A stretch of 64,000 bases of DNA from Sulfuritalea sp. (GTDB lineage: Bacteria > Pseudomonadota > Gammaproteobacteria > Burkholderiales > Rhodocyclaceae). The stretch spans positions 372,001 to 436,000 of the forward strand of contig JALNYT010000002.1 of NCBI GenBank assembly GCA_023229685.1, read 5' to 3'. How positions within the stretch are numbered: the stretch's first letter is position 1; each line of letters starts with the position of its first letter. This document shows, piece after piece, positions 24,983-34,146 of this stretch. The notes beneath the pieces were generated by a model. The model had not been told where the DNA came from, made no database searches, and saw only the letters and a program-made list of their open reading frames with translations. Both the position numbers and the translations under genes were made by a program.

Positions 24983-25828
24983 ATGCCCGTGAAACCAATT
25001 GTGATTCTTTCCTCTGCAGTAATGGCCTTCTGCCTGACGGATGCAATGGCCGGGCTCCTGGTCACCGAAGTCACGGGCAGGGCCGAGCTCGAAGGCGCGG
25101 GAGCGGTGGCGACACTGGCCCAAATTCCCGATGGCTCGCGCTTGTCGCTGCAGGCGGATGCCACCCTCGTTGCGGTTGATCTTGGCAGCGGTAAGGAATA
25201 TGTCCTGAAGGGCGGTCAGGATTACCGCGTTACGCCGCAGGGCCCGCAGGGCAGCGGCGGCAGCGTCACCTCCACCGCGTTGCCGGCCAAAGGCATGTCC
25301 GATATTCACATCGCGCCAGACATGGTGGCCTTAGCGAAGCCGGCGACGCGTAGCCGGACCACCCGGGCGAGTGTGCCGAATCCGATCTCACCGGTCAAAA
25401 CCATCGTCGTCTCGGATGCGCCACTGTTCCGCTGGTCTGCTGTCGATGTGTCCACCGGCTACCGGCTCTCCGTCCTGAAACCGGATGGCTCTCTGCACTG
25501 GGAAGCCCGAACCCAGGACACCCAATTGCCGCTGCCGAAAACGCATCGACTGGCGCCCGGCAAGAAATACACCTGGCGCATCGAGTACTTTGCCGAAGGC
25601 GGCCGTACATCCGACGCGTCGGCGGAATTCTCGGTAGCGCCAGCGGCGACCATCAAGCAGCTGTCGGCCCTCAAGGCCGACGCCCGCTCGCCGTTTTCGC
25701 GGCGTGTGCTTTACGCGGCACTGCTGACAGAGGTCGGCGCGAAAGAGGAGGCTCGAGAGCTGTGGAAGGAGCTGGCGCAGGAAAAACCGGACGACAACGT
25801 CCTGCGCAAGTTCGCCGAGGCGCGCTGA
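24983..25828 (+). CDS. Secreted FecR-domain-like protein, unknown
   Basis: A 281-residue protein with a Sec signal peptide (VILSSAVMAFCLTDAMA, cleavage after AMA). Residues ~25-80 resemble the beta-rich FecR/DUF-type domain (LLVTEVTGRAELEGAG, IPDGSRLSLQADATLVAVDL). A central fibronectin-like stretch (LFRWSAVDVSTGYRLSVL, KKYTWRIEYFAEGG) and a C-terminal helical segment with KEEARELWKEL follow. The ATG at 24983 follows AAAGGATAT and starts the signal peptide. The next two genes follow closely and may form a unit with it. The partner and function are unknown. Confidence 0.65.
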   Translation: MPVKPIVILSSAVMAFCLTDAMAGLLVTEVTGRAELEGAGAVATLAQIPDGSRLSLQADATLVAVDLGSGKEYVLKGGQDYRVTPQGPQGSGGSVTSTALPAKGMSDIHIAPDMVALAKPATRSRTTRASVPNPISPVKTIVVSDAPLFRWSAVDVSTGYRLSVLKPDGSLHWEARTQDTQLPLPKTHRLAPGKKYTWRIEYFAEGGRTSDASAEFSVAPAATIKQLSALKADARSPFSRRVLYAALLTEVGAKEEARELWKELAQEKPDDNVLRKFAEAR

Positions 25829-25880
25829 TCAGTTATGCTGCACACAGGTTTTCTTTTCCTGACCCAGAAAGGTACTTTGC

Positions 25881-26309
25881 ATGAAGCATTTCATACCGGC
25901 CATCCTCGCCATTCTGCTGTCGGTCAATGCCGGCGCGGCGTCCCTGATCACGGAGTCCGAGGCCAAGCTGCCGGCGGCCGTTGAAGCGAAATCCCGCAGC
26001 ATTACGCGCGGCCCCGGAATCCGCGTGATTTCTCCCGATCCGGCAACAACGATCAAGTCACCATTCAATCTCAAGGTTGCCTTCGAACCCCGTGGCGGAG
26101 CGAAAATCGTCCCGGAGAGCATCAAGGTGACCTATCTCAAGGCGCCAGCGATTGATCTGCTGGATCGCGTCAAGCCGGGAATCTCCGAACAGGGGATTGA
26201 CCTTGCCAACGCCGAGGTTCCCCCCGGCGAGCATCGGATTCAGATGAGCCTGGAGGACTCGGAAGGTCGCCGGACGACCACCGTGATCAAGTTGAGCGTG
26301 GTCAGGTAG
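25881..26309 (+). CDS. Secreted hypothetical protein
   Basis: A 142-residue protein with a clear signal peptide (HFIPAILAILLSVNAGA, cleavage after GAA or AGA). The mature part is a beta-rich, Ig-like single domain (GIRVISPDPATTIKSPFNLK, then VPPGEHRIQMSLEDSEGRR). I recognise no family. AAAGGTACTTTGC precedes the ATG. The next gene's GTG directly abuts this stop codon, so the two are translationally linked. Confidence 0.65.
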   Translation: MKHFIPAILAILLSVNAGAASLITESEAKLPAAVEAKSRSITRGPGIRVISPDPATTIKSPFNLKVAFEPRGGAKIVPESIKVTYLKAPAIDLLDRVKPGISEQGIDLANAEVPPGEHRIQMSLEDSEGRRTTTVIKLSVVR

Positions 26310-27074
26310 GTGCAGTGTCCCTATTGCATCAGCGAGGTAAGTGATCAGGCGCTGGCCTGTCCTCACTGCACCCGTGACCTGTACCTGATCAAGCCGCTGC
26401 TGGAAAAGATCGAGGCCCTCGAGCAGCAGGTACAGGAACTGGCGGGGAACGCCCAGGCAGCAGCACCGGCGATCGACACACCGGCAGCCCTTCAGCCGGT
26501 GCCTTTCGGCACCCGGGCCGACTGGCTGCTGCTGTGGCTTGCGCCGCTGCTTCTGCTGCTTGCTGCCCATGGCGTGATCACGGTCATCTACGACCTGAAT
26601 ACGCTATACCTCCGCCTTGTGTCGCTGCTGATTCCACTTCCTTTCGCTTTCCTGCTGATGCGACGCCAGCGGTCGTTTCCATTCTGGCTGGGCGCGGGCT
26701 TCACCATGGCGGTGCTGGCGGTACTCGGAATGAGCGGAGTCATCAGCCTGGTCGATCACACTCCCCTGTGGCCCCAGGATGCGCGTGAATGGCGCGAGTT
26801 CGCCGAATATGCCGCCAGTATCGGCTTCTCCTACACTACCGGCATGGTCCTTGGCCGCATGCTGCGACAAAAGCTGGAAGCCGTTTCGCCGGCCGCCGCC
26901 AAGGGGCTCACGGTCAAGGTCGTGACCCTGCTATCGACCAGCAAGAAGCGCGCTGACCAGCTGCAGGCGACCGTAAAGAAGGTGCAAGAGGTGCGCGGTA
27001 CCCTGACGGCGCTGACCACCGCCGGGCTCTCGGCCTACACGGGACTGCAAGGCTTTTTTGGCCGGGGTGGCTGA
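26310..27074 (+). CDS. Zinc-ribbon membrane protein, unknown
   Basis: A 254-residue protein starting at a GTG that follows the previous stop with no gap. The N-terminus is a zinc ribbon (CPYCISEVSDQALACPHC), followed by a short coiled segment (LEKIEALEQQVQELAG). Three or four membrane segments then lie around residues 70-180 (WLLLWLAPLLLLLAAHGVI, LVSLLIPLPFAFLLM, GAGFTMAVLAVLGMSGVISL). The C-terminus is soluble and helical with KKRADQLQATVKKVQEVR. Family unknown. It ends 11 bases before the convergent pqiC gene. Confidence 0.65.
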   Translation: MQCPYCISEVSDQALACPHCTRDLYLIKPLLEKIEALEQQVQELAGNAQAAAPAIDTPAALQPVPFGTRADWLLLWLAPLLLLLAAHGVITVIYDLNTLYLRLVSLLIPLPFAFLLMRRQRSFPFWLGAGFTMAVLAVLGMSGVISLVDHTPLWPQDAREWREFAEYAASIGFSYTTGMVLGRMLRQKLEAVSPAAAKGLTVKVVTLLSTSKKRADQLQATVKKVQEVRGTLTALTTAGLSAYTGLQGFFGRGG

Positions 27075-27085
27075 GCCGTCCGGGG

Positions 27086-27694
27086 TCATCGCTCCTGGGG
27101 CAACTCGCGAATTGCGCCGGCGAGATCGTGGCCAACACCGGCCGTGGCGCGTCCAAGCCCGGCCACCAGCGCCGGATAACCGTCTGCCGTCAGACGTTCG
27201 CGTACAAAACTTCTTCCGCTGCGCGGCGGTTGGCCCTTGCGTCTGAGGGTCCATACCGCTTCGACCAGCGCAAAATCGCCGAGGGCAGCCTCGAAGCGAA
27301 GCACGTCCACGTCGATCCGCAGATCCGCGTCACCCGCGCCCTCCTGCCCCTGAATGCGCACGCGCGTCGATTTGAGTTCCCGCGCCAGATCGGTCGCCAA
27401 GCGGCGGGGAAATGCCGCCTTCAGCGGTTCCGCCCAGCGATTGAAGTCGCTGGCATGGACAGAATGTTCGCCGGTCAGGACGACGATCTGCGGGCGATCC
27501 ACCAGTTCGGGCAGCGTGACCGGACCAATGACGACGTGCAGGCGCGACTCCGCGCGATTGCCATCGTCAAGTTGCGGCACCGGGGAAGCCTGGAGCGCGT
27601 AGAGCTGGGTTTTTGGCGAAGTGCCGCAGCCGGCGCTCGCCAAGGCCAGCAACAACACAGCGAAGCGAAACAGCATTGAACTCGGGGTCGTCAT
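27086..27694 (-). CDS. pqiC: PqiC-like outer-membrane lipoprotein (ABC-type transport auxiliary)
   Basis: A 202-residue lipoprotein with signal peptide and lipobox LASAGC, then GTSPKTQLYALQASP. The PqiC/YmbA (DUF330) signature is visible in VVIGPVTLPELVDRPQIVV and NRWAEPLKAAFPRRLATDL. PqiC anchors the PqiB needle in the outer membrane of the PqiABC phospholipid-transport system. Its start overlaps the pqiB stop by ATGA. Confidence 0.87.
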   Translation of the reverse strand: MTTPSSMLFRFAVLLLALASAGCGTSPKTQLYALQASPVPQLDDGNRAESRLHVVIGPVTLPELVDRPQIVVLTGEHSVHASDFNRWAEPLKAAFPRRLATDLARELKSTRVRIQGQEGAGDADLRIDVDVLRFEAALGDFALVEAVWTLRRKGQPPRSGRSFVRERLTADGYPALVAGLGRATAGVGHDLAGAIRELPQER

Positions 27695-29304
27695 GGCAGT
27701 TCCTCCCGTTTTCCCTTGAGCAGGGCTTCGGGTTGTCGGTCAAGGGTGTCGGCGAGGGAACGCAAGGCCTGAGCGGCGCGCGCGATCTCCCGCGCGGCAT
27801 CACGCACATCGGAGAGTACGGGCGAGTCCGCGGCCAGCGTGCGCTCCATATTACCCAGCGTAAGCCGCAGGCCCGCGAGGGCTGCCTGTGCCTCTGGCGC
27901 CACTTCGGACTCAAGTCGGCGCGCCAGCTTGTCCAGCCCCTGCAAGGTCTGGCGTGCATCATCCGCAACCGCGGCAAAGGGAACCTGCTCCAGATTTTTC
28001 AGGATGCGTCCCAGCGATGCCTGCAAGTCCTCGAGGCTGGCGTACACCGTGGGGAATTCCGGAGGGACCGTCGCCGGGTTGAGCGCTACCTTTTTTGCGT
28101 CTTTGAAGAAATCCAGCGCCACATAGAGCTGTCCGGTGAGGAGGTTGCCGGTTCGCAGCTGGGCACGGAATCCGCGTTCGACGATGGCCTTGAGCAGGCC
28201 CTTCTTGACCCGCAGTGCATCGGTACCCGCATTGGCCGGCGCTCCCCCCGGCGGGCGCCGCATCGCTATGCGTTCGGGATAGATGGCGACATACACCGGG
28301 AAGTGAAACCACTCTCGCTCCGGTTCGTATTCGACGCCGAGCGAAAGAACCTCGCCGACCACCACGCCGCGGAAGTCCACCGGTGCCCCAGGCGACAGGC
28401 CGCGCAGCGATTCCTTGAAGTTCATTACGTACACCTGCATCTGCCCGTCCGGTGCTTTCATCGCTTCTGCCCGGTCCCGATGCAGGGTGAACGTCGAATC
28501 GGCCGGCGCCTGGCCGAGATTAGCGTCGCCGGGCAAGGTTTCAAATGCCACTCCGCCGACCAGGATGGCCATCGCGGATTGCGTCTGCACCCGCAGACCA
28601 GAGCTATCGAGAGTAACGTCGATGCCGCTGGCATTCCAGAAGCGGGTCGTCGGCGTCACATACTTGTCATAGGGCGCACTGATGAATACCTTGAGACTGA
28701 CGCCTCTGCCATCCTTGTCCAGGGAATAGGCCTCGACCTCGCCGACCTTCAAGCGCCGGTAGAAGACGGGAGAACCAATGTCGATCGAGCCAAGGTCGGG
28801 CGCATGGATGCTGTATTGCCGTCCGGGCAGGCCGGCGGTGACAATCGGCGCCACTTCCTCGCCGACGAATTCGCGCGCCGAGTCGGAAGATTTGCCGACA
28901 TCGACACCGATATGCGCTCCCGAGAGCAGAGTGCCGATGCCGGTCAGTTGTCCGCCGGCAAAGCGCGGACGCACCACCCAGAAACGCGTGTCGGCCACCA
29001 GCAGCGGCTCGGCCCGCTTCAGGAACTGGGCTGTCACCAGCACGCGGCTGCGGTCCGGCGACAGCGAAATTTCCTTGACCATGCCGATGTCGACGTCCTT
29101 GTAGCGGATGCGGGTCTTGCCCGATTCGAGCCCCTCGGCGGTGGCAAAACTGATGGTCACTGTCGGGCCGCGCTCCATGACGGCGCGCAGCGCAAGCCAG
29201 CCGCCGATGAGCACCGCAATGGCGGGAACCAGCCAGATCAACTGGAGCCGATAGCGGTGCCGGGGCGCCACCGTCGCCGGGGGAAGTTCAGGAATTTCTG
29301 TCAT
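27691..29304 (-). CDS. pqiB: PqiB, MCE-domain trans-envelope lipid transport protein
   Basis: A 537-residue protein with one N-terminal membrane segment (LIWLVPAIAVLIGGWLAL) and three MCE/MlaD repeats (GLESGKTRIRYKDVDIGMV; SIDIGSPVFYRRLKVGEVEA; GLSPGAPVDFRGVVVGEVL). The C-terminal coiled segment has SLEDLQASLGRILKNLEQV. PqiB hexamers form a channel across the periplasm for phospholipid movement. It overlaps the upstream pqiA by 17 bases and pqiC by 4, forming one operon. Confidence 0.92.
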   Translation of the reverse strand: MTEIPELPPATVAPRHRYRLQLIWLVPAIAVLIGGWLALRAVMERGPTVTISFATAEGLESGKTRIRYKDVDIGMVKEISLSPDRSRVLVTAQFLKRAEPLLVADTRFWVVRPRFAGGQLTGIGTLLSGAHIGVDVGKSSDSAREFVGEEVAPIVTAGLPGRQYSIHAPDLGSIDIGSPVFYRRLKVGEVEAYSLDKDGRGVSLKVFISAPYDKYVTPTTRFWNASGIDVTLDSSGLRVQTQSAMAILVGGVAFETLPGDANLGQAPADSTFTLHRDRAEAMKAPDGQMQVYVMNFKESLRGLSPGAPVDFRGVVVGEVLSLGVEYEPEREWFHFPVYVAIYPERIAMRRPPGGAPANAGTDALRVKKGLLKAIVERGFRAQLRTGNLLTGQLYVALDFFKDAKKVALNPATVPPEFPTVYASLEDLQASLGRILKNLEQVPFAAVADDARQTLQGLDKLARRLESEVAPEAQAALAGLRLTLGNMERTLAADSPVLSDVRDAAREIARAAQALRSLADTLDRQPEALLKGKREELP

Positions 29305-29935
29305 TGCGGGTTTGTTCTTTCCGGTTGTCCCAAATCAGACGTGGATCAAAGCTCATCGCGGCAAGCATTGTGAGTACCACCACGCCTCCAAAAAAAAGCG
29401 CCCCCGGTCCGGGGCGGATGGTGGCAATCGACTCAATCTGCACTAGGGCGGCAAGCAGCGTCACCACGTAAATATCCAGCATTGACCAGCGGCCGAAGAA
29501 CTCGAGCACCCGATACAGCCGGGTTCGCGCCCAAGCCGAGCCGGGCACGGAACGCTGTATGGAGACCAGCAGGAATGCCAGGGCGAGCAGTTTTCCGGAC
29601 GGCACAATTATGCTGGCGAAGAAGACCAGCGCGGCGAGATGCCAGGACCCCGATGTTGCCAGAAAAACCACGCCACTCATGATCGTATCCTGCTGCGATC
29701 CGAACAGGGACCCCGACTCCATGATGGGCAGCAGATTTGCCGGAATGTAGAGCACGCAGGCGGCAAGCAGCAGTGCCCAGGTGCGGGCAATGCTGTGCGG
29801 CTTGCGCGCATGCAGCGACGCCTCGCAGCGGGGGCAGGACACCTCGCAGCCGACCAGGTCCGGTGGGCGGCAAACCAACCCGCAGCAATGGCAGGTGACC
29901 AGGCCGAGTTCCAGTGCGGTGACTATCGCAGTCAT
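29288..29935 (-). CDS. pqiA: PqiA-family membrane protein, C-terminal half
   Basis: A 215-residue PqiA-domain protein. It opens with a zinc-ribbon-like CHCCGLVCRPP and CPRCEASLHARKPHS, then four membrane segments including YIPANLLPIMESGSLFGSQQ and FGRWSMLDIYVVTLLAALVQ, both PqiA hallmarks. E. coli PqiA joins two such domains in one chain; here they are two overlapping genes. The ATG at 29935 overlaps the stop of the upstream pqiA half by ATGA. Coding-looking sequence further upstream in this frame is not conserved and was not included. Confidence 0.87.
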   Translation of the reverse strand: MTAIVTALELGLVTCHCCGLVCRPPDLVGCEVSCPRCEASLHARKPHSIARTWALLLAACVLYIPANLLPIMESGSLFGSQQDTIMSGVVFLATSGSWHLAALVFFASIIVPSGKLLALAFLLVSIQRSVPGSAWARTRLYRVLEFFGRWSMLDIYVVTLLAALVQIESIATIRPGPGALFFGGVVVLTMLAAMSFDPRLIWDNRKEQTRNDRNS

Positions 29936-30573
29936 TCGGCAGCACCGCGATTCGCAACGGCCCACAGTTCCCGGCCGTCGATATTGCTCCAGACGGCTGC
30001 CAGCAACAGCATCAAGGCCGCATAGGACCAAAGCGCAACACCAGGCACGACATGGGCCAGGTGAGCCAGCTTTACCAGCGACACCAGCACGCCGAGCATG
30101 AACACTTCGACCATACCCCAGGGGCGAGTGCCCGAAATGATCCGCAGCATCAGCCTGATCGGCCGCGACGGGCGACCCGCCTGCAAGGCGCCCAGAATCG
30201 CGGCGAGCAGGGCCAGTTCCAGAAACGGCACCAGCAGTGTGGTGACAAATACCAGCAGGGCAAGCAGGTGCATCTCCGCATCCCAAAGCAGGCCGACCGC
30301 CCCCGGCAGCGACGTGGCGTTGTAGCGCCCCTGGGTCTCTATGGTGGCAATCGGGAAGGCGCTGGCGATGACAAACACGACCAGAGCCGTGCAGGTAAGC
30401 GCAAGGGCACGGTCGAGATGGCCGGTACGAAACAGCGGCGAGCCGCAGCGTGAGCACAGCGCAGCGCCCCCCGCCGCAAGTGGAATGCTCCGCTGCAGCA
30501 TGTCGCAGGTGTGGCACGCCACCACCTCAGGCAGTGCGACTGCTGTGCAGCGAATCTGGGGTCCATCGATCAC
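29932..30573 (-). CDS. pqiA: PqiA-family membrane protein, N-terminal half
   Basis: About 213 residues with VACHTCDMLQ and LCSRCGSPLFR (two CxxC pairs) and four membrane segments. FPIATIETQGRYNATSLPG and TRPWGMVEVFMLGVLVSLVK are the PqiA signatures. The start is uncertain: no ATG gives a sensible beginning. GTG 30573 is close to the conserved cysteine region, while a TTG at 30678 would add 35 unconserved residues. It is the first gene of the pqiA-pqiA-pqiB-pqiC operon. Confidence 0.8.
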   Translation of the reverse strand: MIDGPQIRCTAVALPEVVACHTCDMLQRSIPLAAGGAALCSRCGSPLFRTGHLDRALALTCTALVVFVIASAFPIATIETQGRYNATSLPGAVGLLWDAEMHLLALLVFVTTLLVPFLELALLAAILGALQAGRPSRPIRLMLRIISGTRPWGMVEVFMLGVLVSLVKLAHLAHVVPGVALWSYAALMLLLAAVWSNIDGRELWAVANRGAAE

Positions 30574-30807
30574 CGAGTTATCCGCGATCTTGCATCGCGG
30601 CGTTTCTGCGCTGACTGCGAAGCCATCAATGACTGATTTCCTGTAGGGTGGAACTATTTTTCGGCACCAGCGCCGCAACGCGGAATTGTACGCATGATCG
30701 GCACCTGGGCGTCCAGCCCGGTTCCTTCAGTTTCGCGATTGCGGTTTCGACCGGGGCGTTGAGTATAGCCAGTGCCCGGATCATGGGTGCTGGCAAGTAT
30801 TCGCCCG

Positions 30808-31401
30808 TCAGAACGACGAGCCGGGCTGCTTGAGGAACTCGATTTCCTCGGTCGTCGAGACGCGGCCAAGGATGGCATTGCGATGAGGAAAACGGCCGAA
30901 GCGGGCGATCACCTCGCGATGCCGCAGCGCGTAGTCGTAGGCGCTGTCGAAAGTCTCGTTCTGCATTTCGCGACTCAGGCCGGCGAAGAGAGCCACCGCA
31001 CGCTCCTGCTCGAGCAGCGACTCGCTGTGCTCGAACGGCAGATAGGCGAACCAGCGCTGGCAGGGCGACAGGTTCTTGTCGCGACCGGCAGCGACCAGAA
31101 TTTCCGCCAGGGCCAGCGCTTGCGCATCGCCGGCAAAGGCGCGCGGCGTGTCGCGGAAAATATTACGGGTGAATTGGTCGAGCAGCAGGATGCGCGCCAG
31201 CAATTCCTCGTCAGACCCGTCGTCGTCGGTGCCGCGCAACGCGGCTGCCACCTCCGCGCCGAAGCGTTCGCGGATGGCGGCATCGAAGGCTTCATCCTTG
31301 CGGAACCACTCGGCGCGCGCTCGTCCATGGCCGGGGTGCTCCGGCGGCAGGAACCAGAAGTCGAGAACGGCGCGGGTGACGACAGGCGCCGCGTCCGTCA
31401 T
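30808..31401 (-). CDS. DUF924 family protein
   Basis: A 197-residue all-helical protein with VLDFWFLPPEHPGHGRARAEWFRKDEAFD at its start and the conserved LLDQFTRNIFRDTPRAFAGD and YLPFEHSESLLEQERA segments of the DUF924 (TPR-like) family. The family is widespread and its function unknown. Its ATG overlaps the topB stop, so it is the last gene of the LysM-dprA-smg-topB transcription unit. Confidence 0.85.
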   Translation of the reverse strand: MTDAAPVVTRAVLDFWFLPPEHPGHGRARAEWFRKDEAFDAAIRERFGAEVAAALRGTDDDGSDEELLARILLLDQFTRNIFRDTPRAFAGDAQALALAEILVAAGRDKNLSPCQRWFAYLPFEHSESLLEQERAVALFAGLSREMQNETFDSAYDYALRHREVIARFGRFPHRNAILGRVSTTEEIEFLKQPGSSF

Positions 31402-34064
31402 TCGGCCTTCTTGGCTACCGGTTTTTTAGCCGCGGGCTTGGTCGCCGGTTTCTTTGCGGTGGCTTTTTTCGCTGCCGGCTTTTTGGCCACGGTCTTCTTC
31501 GCGGGCGCTTTCTTTACTGCGGGCTTCTTGACCACGGCCTCTTTCGCCGTATCGCCAGCACCGACCTTTGGCGCGGACTTTGCGGCGGGTTTGGCCCCGG
31601 CCTTGGGCGCCCTCGGTTCGAATTCGAAGCCGACCTTGCCGCTGGCCGGATCGCGCACCAGATAGGCGGAAAACTTGCGGCGCGTCTTGTTGGAGATGAA
31701 GCCCTTGAGCAGGTTGGTCTTGCCCGTCTCCAGCAGCTTCTGCATGTCGCTGCGCGCGACTTCCTGCTGCAGGATCACCTTGCCGGAACGGAAATCGCAG
31801 GTCTTCCCCGCGCCCACGGCTTTTTCGCAGACATAGGCCATGCCGTGTTCGAAGACGCGGCCGCCGCATTTGGGGCAGGTGCCCAGCGCTTCCTGAGTCG
31901 AGAAATCCACCTCTTCGGCGTCGGCATCGGCGTCCGACTGGCCGAAATCGAACTCCGGCATGTGGTCTTCCTTGAGCTTGATCATCGCCGCGAAGGGGCG
32001 CCCCATCTTGCTGCGGAAGCCCTGCAGCGGACCGATCACGCGATTGGTCAGCAACTCGTCCATTTCCTGCGGCTCCCACTGCCGGCTGGCGACGATCTTC
32101 CACAGGCTGTAGTCGCAGGACTTGCACTGGAACTTCTTGTAGTTCTCCTGGATCACGCCGCCGCAGCGCGGGCAGGGTGTCTTCAGCGTCGAGAAGGCGG
32201 CTTCGGGCAGTTCGCCGGTCTTGATCCGTTCGACCATCTCGCGCGTCTTGTCCATGATGTGGTTCATGAACTCGTCGCGACCGAGGCGCCCGTGCTCCAT
32301 TTCCTTGAGCTTGTATTCCCATTCGCCGGTCAACTCGGGCGAGCGGATTTCGTCGACGCCGAGGTTCTCCAGCGCGAACAGCAGCGAGAAGGCCTTGGCC
32401 GTCGGCTGCAGTTCGCGGCCGTTGCGGTGCAGGTATTCCTCGGCCAGCAGGCCCTCGATGGTGGCGGCGCGCGTCGCCGGCGTGCCGAGGCCGCGCTCGG
32501 CCATGGCGTCGCGCAGTTCCTCGTCCTCGATCAGCTTGCCGGCGCCTTCCATGGCGGTGAGCAGCGTGGCTTCCGTGAAGCGCGGCGGCGGTTGGGTGGT
32601 CTTGGCCTTGACCTCGACATCCTTGGCCCAGATGCGCTCGTTCTTTTCCAGCGGCGGCAGGTTGAGGTTCTCGCCGGCTTCTTCGCGGGTCTCCTGCGAT
32701 TCCTTGCCATACACGGCCAGCCAGCCCGGCGTCACCAGCACCTTGCCTTCGGTTTTGAAGGCTTCCTGTTCGATGCGGGTGATGCGCGTCGTGATGTTGT
32801 ATTCGGCGGACGGATAGAAGATGCCGAGAAAGCGCTTGGTGACCAGGTCGTAGATCTTCTGTTCCGGTTCCGAGAGGCTCTTCGGCGCGGTGCCGGTGGG
32901 GATGATGGCGAAGTGGTCCGAGATCTTGGCATTGTTGAAAATGCGCTTGTTCGGATGCACCCAGCCGTTCTTGATGATCGCGCCGGCGAACGTGGCGTAG
33001 GGCGTGCCGGCCATCGCGGCCAGGGTTTCCTTGACCGTGCCGATATAGTCCTCGGGCAGGTGGCGGGCGTCGGTCCGCGGGTAGGTCAAGGCCTTGTGTT
33101 TTTCGTACAGCGCCTGGGCGATGCCCAGCGTATTCTTGGCGGAGAAGCCGAAGCGGCCGTTGGCCTCGCGCTGCAGCGAAGTGAGGTCGTAGAGCATCGG
33201 GCAGGCTTCGGTCTTGGGCCGGCTTTCCTCTTCCACCGTGCCGTGCTGACCGAGGCATTTCTTGCGCAGGGCCTCGGCGCGCCCCTGGTCCCAGAGCCGC
33301 TCGGCGCGGGCGTGTTCGTCTGCGGCCTTCTTGAACTTTTCGTCGAACCAGCGGCCGCGGTAGGTGCCGGCGACGCACTGGAATTCGCCTTCGACTTCCC
33401 AGTAGTCACGCGCGACAAAGGCGCGAATGCGGCTTTCGCGTTCGACCATGATTGCCAGGGTTGGCGTCTGCACGCGACCTACCGGTGTCTTGTAGAAGCC
33501 GCCTTCCTTCGAGTTGAAGGCGGTCATGGCGCGCGTGCCGTTGATGCCGATCAGCCAGTCGGCCTCGGAGCGGCAACGCGCGGCGTCGGCCAGCGGCAGC
33601 ATTTCATGGTCGGTGCGCAAATGCGCGAAGCCGTCGCGGATCGCGGTGCTGGTCATCGATTGCAGCCAGAGGCGGCGGATGGGTTTCTGCTTGGCGCCCA
33701 GGGCGTGCTGCGCCACGTAGCGGAAGATCAGTTCGCCCTCGCGCCCGGCGTCACAGGCGTTGATCAGGCCGGTGACATCCTTGCGCTTGATCAGGCGGGT
33801 CAGCAGACGCAGGCGTTCTTGCGTCCTTTCGATCGGATTCAGCGCGAAATGCGGCGGAATCATTGGCAGATGGGTAAAACTCCACTTGCCGCGCTTGACG
33901 TCGTATTCCTCCGGCACTGCCAGTTCCAGCAGATGGCCGATGGCCGAGGACAACACATAGTCGTCACTCTCGAAGTAGTCGCCGGTTTTGGCAAAGCCGC
34001 CCAGCGCCTTGGCAATGTCCTGGGCGACAGAAGGTTTCTCGGCGATGATCAGTTGCTTAGACAT
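31398..34064 (-). CDS. topB: DNA topoisomerase III
   Basis: An 888-residue type IA topoisomerase. It begins with the TOPRIM strand LIIAEKPSVAQDIAKALGG, contains ACDAGREGELIFRY, GRVQTPTLAIMVERE and the active-site tyrosine in LTYPRTDARHLPED. The C-terminal region has zinc-finger cysteines (CPRCGGVIQENYKKFQCKSC). The last ~65 residues are a Lys/Ala/Pro tail resembling histone H1, extending past the normal TopB end. ATG 34064 (SKQLIIAEKPS) is the conserved start. It decatenates DNA, likely at replication termination. Confidence 0.92.
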   Translation of the reverse strand: MSKQLIIAEKPSVAQDIAKALGGFAKTGDYFESDDYVLSSAIGHLLELAVPEEYDVKRGKWSFTHLPMIPPHFALNPIERTQERLRLLTRLIKRKDVTGLINACDAGREGELIFRYVAQHALGAKQKPIRRLWLQSMTSTAIRDGFAHLRTDHEMLPLADAARCRSEADWLIGINGTRAMTAFNSKEGGFYKTPVGRVQTPTLAIMVERESRIRAFVARDYWEVEGEFQCVAGTYRGRWFDEKFKKAADEHARAERLWDQGRAEALRKKCLGQHGTVEEESRPKTEACPMLYDLTSLQREANGRFGFSAKNTLGIAQALYEKHKALTYPRTDARHLPEDYIGTVKETLAAMAGTPYATFAGAIIKNGWVHPNKRIFNNAKISDHFAIIPTGTAPKSLSEPEQKIYDLVTKRFLGIFYPSAEYNITTRITRIEQEAFKTEGKVLVTPGWLAVYGKESQETREEAGENLNLPPLEKNERIWAKDVEVKAKTTQPPPRFTEATLLTAMEGAGKLIEDEELRDAMAERGLGTPATRAATIEGLLAEEYLHRNGRELQPTAKAFSLLFALENLGVDEIRSPELTGEWEYKLKEMEHGRLGRDEFMNHIMDKTREMVERIKTGELPEAAFSTLKTPCPRCGGVIQENYKKFQCKSCDYSLWKIVASRQWEPQEMDELLTNRVIGPLQGFRSKMGRPFAAMIKLKEDHMPEFDFGQSDADADAEEVDFSTQEALGTCPKCGGRVFEHGMAYVCEKAVGAGKTCDFRSGKVILQQEVARSDMQKLLETGKTNLLKGFISNKTRRKFSAYLVRDPASGKVGFEFEPRAPKAGAKPAAKSAPKVGAGDTAKEAVVKKPAVKKAPAKKTVAKKPAAKKATAKKPATKPAAKKPVAKKAE

Positions 34065-34146
34065 TGTTTTTGGGCGATTCGGGGCCAATACACGATCAGG
34101 AGCGGCGCATCATAAGCGCGGCTCTCTCAATAAGGCAAGCGGGGGC

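Noticed and set aside
29936..30517. N-terminal extension of the second pqiA gene
   Set aside because: It is out of frame with the upstream PqiA-domain gene that clearly codes there, and lacks conserved residues.
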